A stretch of 18,601 nucleotides of DNA from positions 1-18,601 of the forward strand of contig JBBQFC010000063.1 of the NCBI GenBank assembly GCA_038321615.1, written 5' to 3'. Below the pieces are notes generated by a model. The model searched no databases, was not told the DNA's origin, and saw nothing but the letters and a program-made list of their open reading frames with translations. The position numbers and the translations under genes were made by a program. Positions 15,635 to 18,601 of the stretch are shown in pieces (the stretch's first letter is position 1; each line of letters opens with the position of its first letter). Origin of the DNA: JBBQFC01 sp038321615 (GTDB taxonomy: Bacteria > Bacteroidota > Bacteroidia > Flavobacteriales_D > Cryomorphaceae).

Positions 15635-16051
15635 GGCTTTCGTGGGATTTAAGATGTGAATGTAACAAGAATTGAAAGCGGTAGTTTACACAGCATGCTG
15701 TAAGACAGCTTTTAAGAATTTAATAACCATTAAAGTCTGCGGGATTAGGCAATACTACCGAAATCTTGGTTTATAAACGGGGTACTACAAGCCCGTTCTT
15801 TTGGCAGCTTTTCTGTCCTTGCCGACATTCCGTAAATCAACACGCTTAAGATCAGTCGATTTCATTTTTTTCTTATTAATTCAACTTATCCCGCCGTCGT
15901 CGAGCGTCCATTCGTTGCTATTCTTCAACTTACTTTCATGTGCCAACTTCTTCGGTGTGTGAAATGTGTAATGATTGCATTTTAAAGTGTAACATCTTTA
16001 TTGCGTAACAGTCTCACCTTGTTGTAGCATAAAACGTAAAAGCAGGAACAT
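15635..16051. other. Divergent spacer between aldehyde dehydrogenase and surface protein genes
   Basis: These 417 bases contain no gene I can support. They hold a perfect 12-base palindrome ACAGCATGCTGT (15690-15701), about 56 bases upstream of the dehydrogenase start, which could be an operator. They also hold a hairpin AACGGG (15776-15781) with CCCGTT (15792-15797) followed by CTTTT. No good match to the Bacteroidota promoter was found for either flanking gene. Confidence 0.5.
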
Positions 16052-17443
16052 ATGAAAATAGCGTCATGTGCATTCTCGATGTTCTTTTTGTATCCCATTT
16101 ATTCGAATGGGCAAGTACAAAACAATGGCAACTTGAGAATGCATGCGGGATCTTCCGTTGGTTTGTTTGGCGATTTCAAAAACAGCGGTACATTCACCGA
16201 TAATCTGGGCACTCTCCAAGTTGCCGGCTCAAACGCTCAGACTTTTAGCGGCACTAGCCCGATCCACGCGAACAACTTTAATATTGACAAAGCAGGCAAT
16301 TCATTGCAGCTTGACAATGTGCTGCAAATTGCCGGGGTGCTCACATTCACACGTGGGTTGATACTTTCAGACCACGGAGATATTGCTTCTGAATTTGTCG
16401 ATTTTTTAGACGGAGCCACGTATGCCGGAGCAAGCGACACCAGCCATGTTAACGGGGTTGTGCGAAAAAGCGGAAACGATGTGTTTGTTTTCCCTACGGG
16501 CGATAATTCCATTTTAAGAACCATAGGCATATCGGCTCCAAGTGTAATTACAGATCATTTCACGGCATACTACACAGAAAATAATCCCAATGGGCTCTAC
16601 AGTGTAACCTCGCTCGATCTTTCCCTAGATCACGTAAGCGCGTGTGAATATTGGATGCTCAACCGAACATCAGGAACTTCTGATGTAGAAGTGACCTTAT
16701 CCTGGGGTTCCAATTCCTGCGGCGTAGATAACCTTTGCGATTTGGCTGTAGCACGATGGGATGTGGATAAATGGATCTCTGCAGGGAATGGAGGCGTCAC
16801 CGGCACCGTAGAATCTGGAACCTTGGTGTCTGGAACGGGTTGCTTTGTTCCCGTTTCGGTCACCGATTTTAGTCCCTTTACACTCGGGTCCATTTCCAGG
16901 GTTAACCCATTACCCATCACGCTGATTTCCTTTGAAGCCAAGGTTCGCGGAAACAGGGTATGTCTGTTGTGGCAGACGGCATCTGAAATCAATAATGATT
17001 TTTTTACGGTAGGCAGATCAGCCGACGTATCGATCTGGCATGATTTCGAAAACATAGACGGAGCAGGAAACTCCAATACCATTTTAAGCTACAGTACGGT
17101 CGATGATTTTCCTTTCTCAGGTCTTTCATATTATCGGTTGAAGCAAACCGATTTTGACGGTGAATTTGAATATTCTCCCGTCGTATCCGTTTATTTGGAA
17201 AACCCAAATGATCGGTCGTTAATCATTTACCCGAACCCATCTATTGACAACGTTACCGTAAAAGGTGTGCCCCCTGATGTAGATTACGTAAAAATCTACA
17301 ATCTTCTGAGCCAGGAAGTTTCCTCTTTTGTAGAAATAATACGAAGTGACGAGTCGAATTTAAAACTTGGTATCTCACTTTTGGAACCTGGACTTTACCG
17401 CTTGGTAGTAAATGACAAGCACGGTTCTTTCATCAAGCTATAG
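16052..17443 (+). CDS. Secreted protein with T9SS type A C-terminal sorting domain
   Basis: The 463-residue protein has a signal peptide (1 to about 20, ending YSNG) and a C-terminal T9SS sorting domain (about 389-463) with YPNPS (393-397), VKIYNLLSQEV and LEPGLYRLVV (444-453). It should cross the outer membrane through the type IX system and be attached to the surface or released. The N-terminal third is a strand-rich, Asn/Gly-rich region (GDFKNSGTF, then repeated GTLQVAGSNAQTFSG-like strands) common at the start of Bacteroidota surface proteins. Residues about 290-385 (from LPITLISFEAK to SYYRLKQTDFDGEFEYSPVVSV) form the Ig/FnIII-like module that often precedes the sorting domain. No catalytic motif is seen. 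It is followed after 79 bases by another secreted protein gene in the same direction. Confidence 0.9.
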   Translation: MKIASCAFSMFFLYPIYSNGQVQNNGNLRMHAGSSVGLFGDFKNSGTFTDNLGTLQVAGSNAQTFSGTSPIHANNFNIDKAGNSLQLDNVLQIAGVLTFTRGLILSDHGDIASEFVDFLDGATYAGASDTSHVNGVVRKSGNDVFVFPTGDNSILRTIGISAPSVITDHFTAYYTENNPNGLYSVTSLDLSLDHVSACEYWMLNRTSGTSDVEVTLSWGSNSCGVDNLCDLAVARWDVDKWISAGNGGVTGTVESGTLVSGTGCFVPVSVTDFSPFTLGSISRVNPLPITLISFEAKVRGNRVCLLWQTASEINNDFFTVGRSADVSIWHDFENIDGAGNSNTILSYSTVDDFPFSGLSYYRLKQTDFDGEFEYSPVVSVYLENPNDRSLIIYPNPSIDNVTVKGVPPDVDYVKIYNLLSQEVSSFVEIIRSDESNLKLGISLLEPGLYRLVVNDKHGSFIKL

Positions 17444-17452
17444 CAAAGCTAT
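17440..17452 (+). terminator. Weak hairpin over the stop codon
   Basis: ATAGC (17440-17444), AAA, GCTAT (17448-17452) form a 5-base perfect hairpin that includes the TAG stop and is followed by TTTCG. The stem is short and the T-run poor, so this is only a possible terminator. Confidence 0.2.
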
Positions 17453-17522
17453 TTCGTTACCGGCTGATCCATAGACAGGTGACGCCCAATTAAGAGTATA
17501 TATTCCTTAAATCCCCACCACT

Positions 17523-18601
17523 ATGAAATCTTTACTAGCCTTCGCGCTCCTTTTTGTCATTGTTTGTGCACAAGCACAAGTAAAAATAGGTAACAATCCA
17601 GATACCATCGATCCGGCATCCATTCTGGAGATGGAAGATACAACGCGGGGTATCTTGGTGCCCAGAATGACCACGGCTCAGCGCGATTCCATTGCGTCGC
17701 CACCCGACGGATTGCAAGTTTATAACATTACATCCAGCACCATGGACGTGTACCGTTTGGATGAGTGGGAGCAATCAGCCTATACCCGACCGAATAAAAA
17801 GCTAGTTTACGTTTATTCGCTGGCAGATCTGCCTGATCCGTCAGGAGGTGCCATAACATTGGATGCCAATTCCATGTATGTTTTCCAAGGTATTATCGAC
17901 ATTACTCCCTACTATCTGGAACTGAATGGTGCCAATCTGCGGGGTATTGATCCTGCGCGCGATGGCGTATCTTCGACCGTTAGTGGTGGCATCCTTAGAA
18001 GTTCGGATGTATCGGTGTTTTTGCAAGATGTGGTTGTGATTCCCTTAAGCGCCAGCACTATGGCTTACGATTTCAAAGACGGCACCGGAACCAAGTTCTG
18101 TAATCTTTTTTCGGGCAACTCGGTGGTTGAAGTTGGCATCCCCAGCCTGGGAGTTGGCAAAATTAGCGGCTTCAAAGCCGCAACGATCCTACAAAATTAT
18201 TGGAGCTGTAAAGATGGACTAAAAGTAGATGGCACCATCGGTAAATTTACTTGCGGTTACACTTTTATCACCAATATTTCTTCAGGCGCAGGAATCGAAT
18301 TTTTGAGTGATCTGGTGGTCGATGACATCGACCTTTCCAACAATTATTTCGGTTACAGCGGACAATCTGGAGTGAAACTCAATGCAGGAGCCACGGTCGA
18401 TCGCGGTCGGATGACGACAAATATGTTTAGAGGCGTGGGCAATGTATTGAGTGGATTGACAGCCTACGATATAGGCTGGGGAATGTATCAAAATACGAAT
18501 ATTCCGAACACCCGAGCCTATGGCTATATTTACACCAACGCAAGCGCCACGAGCACCGCCACCACACCCAATAACACTTTTGTAAAAGTGAATGGAACAA
18601 C
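17523..18601 (+). CDS. Secreted surface protein with tail-fibre-like N-terminal module (runs off right edge)
   Basis: An open frame starts at ATG 17523 and is still open at the right edge (359 complete codons). Residues 1-18 form a signal peptide (hydrophobic core, AQA before the cut); C15 is not in a proper lipobox. Residues about 20-78 match a module common in Bacteroidota surface proteins and phage tail-fibre-like proteins: KIGNNPDTIDPASILEME, then GILVPRMTTAQRDSI (43-57) and GLQVYN (63-68). The rest is rich in Gly, Asn, Ser and Thr with short strand-like units (YLELNGANLRGI, GISTxSGGIL-like, VFLQDVVV), suggesting a beta-helix or similar elongated fold; this is inferred. The C-terminus, which would show a T9SS or chaperone domain, lies outside the window. 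No enzyme motif was recognised. Confidence 0.75.
   Translation, partial: MKSLLAFALLFVIVCAQAQVKIGNNPDTIDPASILEMEDTTRGILVPRMTTAQRDSIASPPDGLQVYNITSSTMDVYRLDEWEQSAYTRPNKKLVYVYSLADLPDPSGGAITLDANSMYVFQGIIDITPYYLELNGANLRGIDPARDGVSSTVSGGILRSSDVSVFLQDVVVIPLSASTMAYDFKDGTGTKFCNLFSGNSVVEVGIPSLGVGKISGFKAATILQNYWSCKDGLKVDGTIGKFTCGYTFITNISSGAGIEFLSDLVVDDIDLSNNYFGYSGQSGVKLNAGATVDRGRMTTNMFRGVGNVLSGLTAYDIGWGMYQNTNIPNTRAYGYIYTNASATSTATTPNNTFVKVNGT

Overview
This window reads as a chromosomal segment of a Bacteroidota bacterium, most likely a marine or brackish member of the Flavobacteriales. The evidence is fourfold: start sites preceded by the Bacteroidota -7 promoter motif TAnnTTTG with little Shine-Dalgarno signal; a secreted protein with a type IX secretion (T9SS) C-terminal sorting domain; the gene order pdxA-yceD-rpmF-fabH-accB-accC; and a light-driven sodium-pump rhodopsin very close to KR2 of Krokinobacter/Dokdonia. 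No tRNA, rRNA, CRISPR array, insertion sequence or phage integrase was seen.

Layout. (1) 1-509, minus: the 5' end of a large secreted surface protein that runs off the left edge. (2) 510-826: a divergent spacer with strong interlocking inverted repeats. (3) 827-5687, plus: pdxA (vitamin B6), yceD-rpmF ending in a clear rho-independent terminator, then fabH-accB-accC (start of fatty acid synthesis). (4) 5700-7643, minus: dxs (isoprenoid and B6 precursor DXP), convergent with accC. (5) 7644-11771, plus: a hairpin-rich leader followed by four tightly packed genes: GNAT acetyltransferase, M20D amidohydrolase, alanine-racemase-type enzyme and ornithine-racemase-type enzyme. The last three are coupled by overlapping stop and start codons. 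(6) 11859-12284, minus: a small cysteine-containing lipoprotein. (7) 12285-13005: about 720 bases without a convincing gene, holding a 14-base inverted repeat and the probable rhodopsin promoter. (8) 13006-13857, plus: the sodium-pump rhodopsin. (9) 14036-15634, minus: a GapN-like aldehyde dehydrogenase with an altered glutamate motif. (10) 16052-18601, plus: two secreted surface proteins, the second cut by the right edge and carrying an N-terminal module resembling those of phage tail-fibre-like or adhesin-like proteins.

How the genes fit together. The central block is core metabolism. PdxA and DXS both feed DXP-dependent pyridoxal phosphate synthesis, and the two racemases use pyridoxal phosphate. 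FabH and AccB/AccC start fatty acid synthesis. The acetyltransferase, deacylase and two racemases look like one amino-acid acylation, deacylation and racemisation module; its substrate cannot be told from sequence. The rhodopsin would export sodium in light. DXS could supply isoprenoid precursor for retinal or carotenoids, but no retinal-forming dioxygenase or crt gene is in the window. The points most worth following are the rhodopsin (natural substitutions at two ion-entry positions and a glycine that could admit a carotenoid antenna), the racemase module with its structured leader, the altered catalytic motif of the aldehyde dehydrogenase, and the right-edge surface protein.
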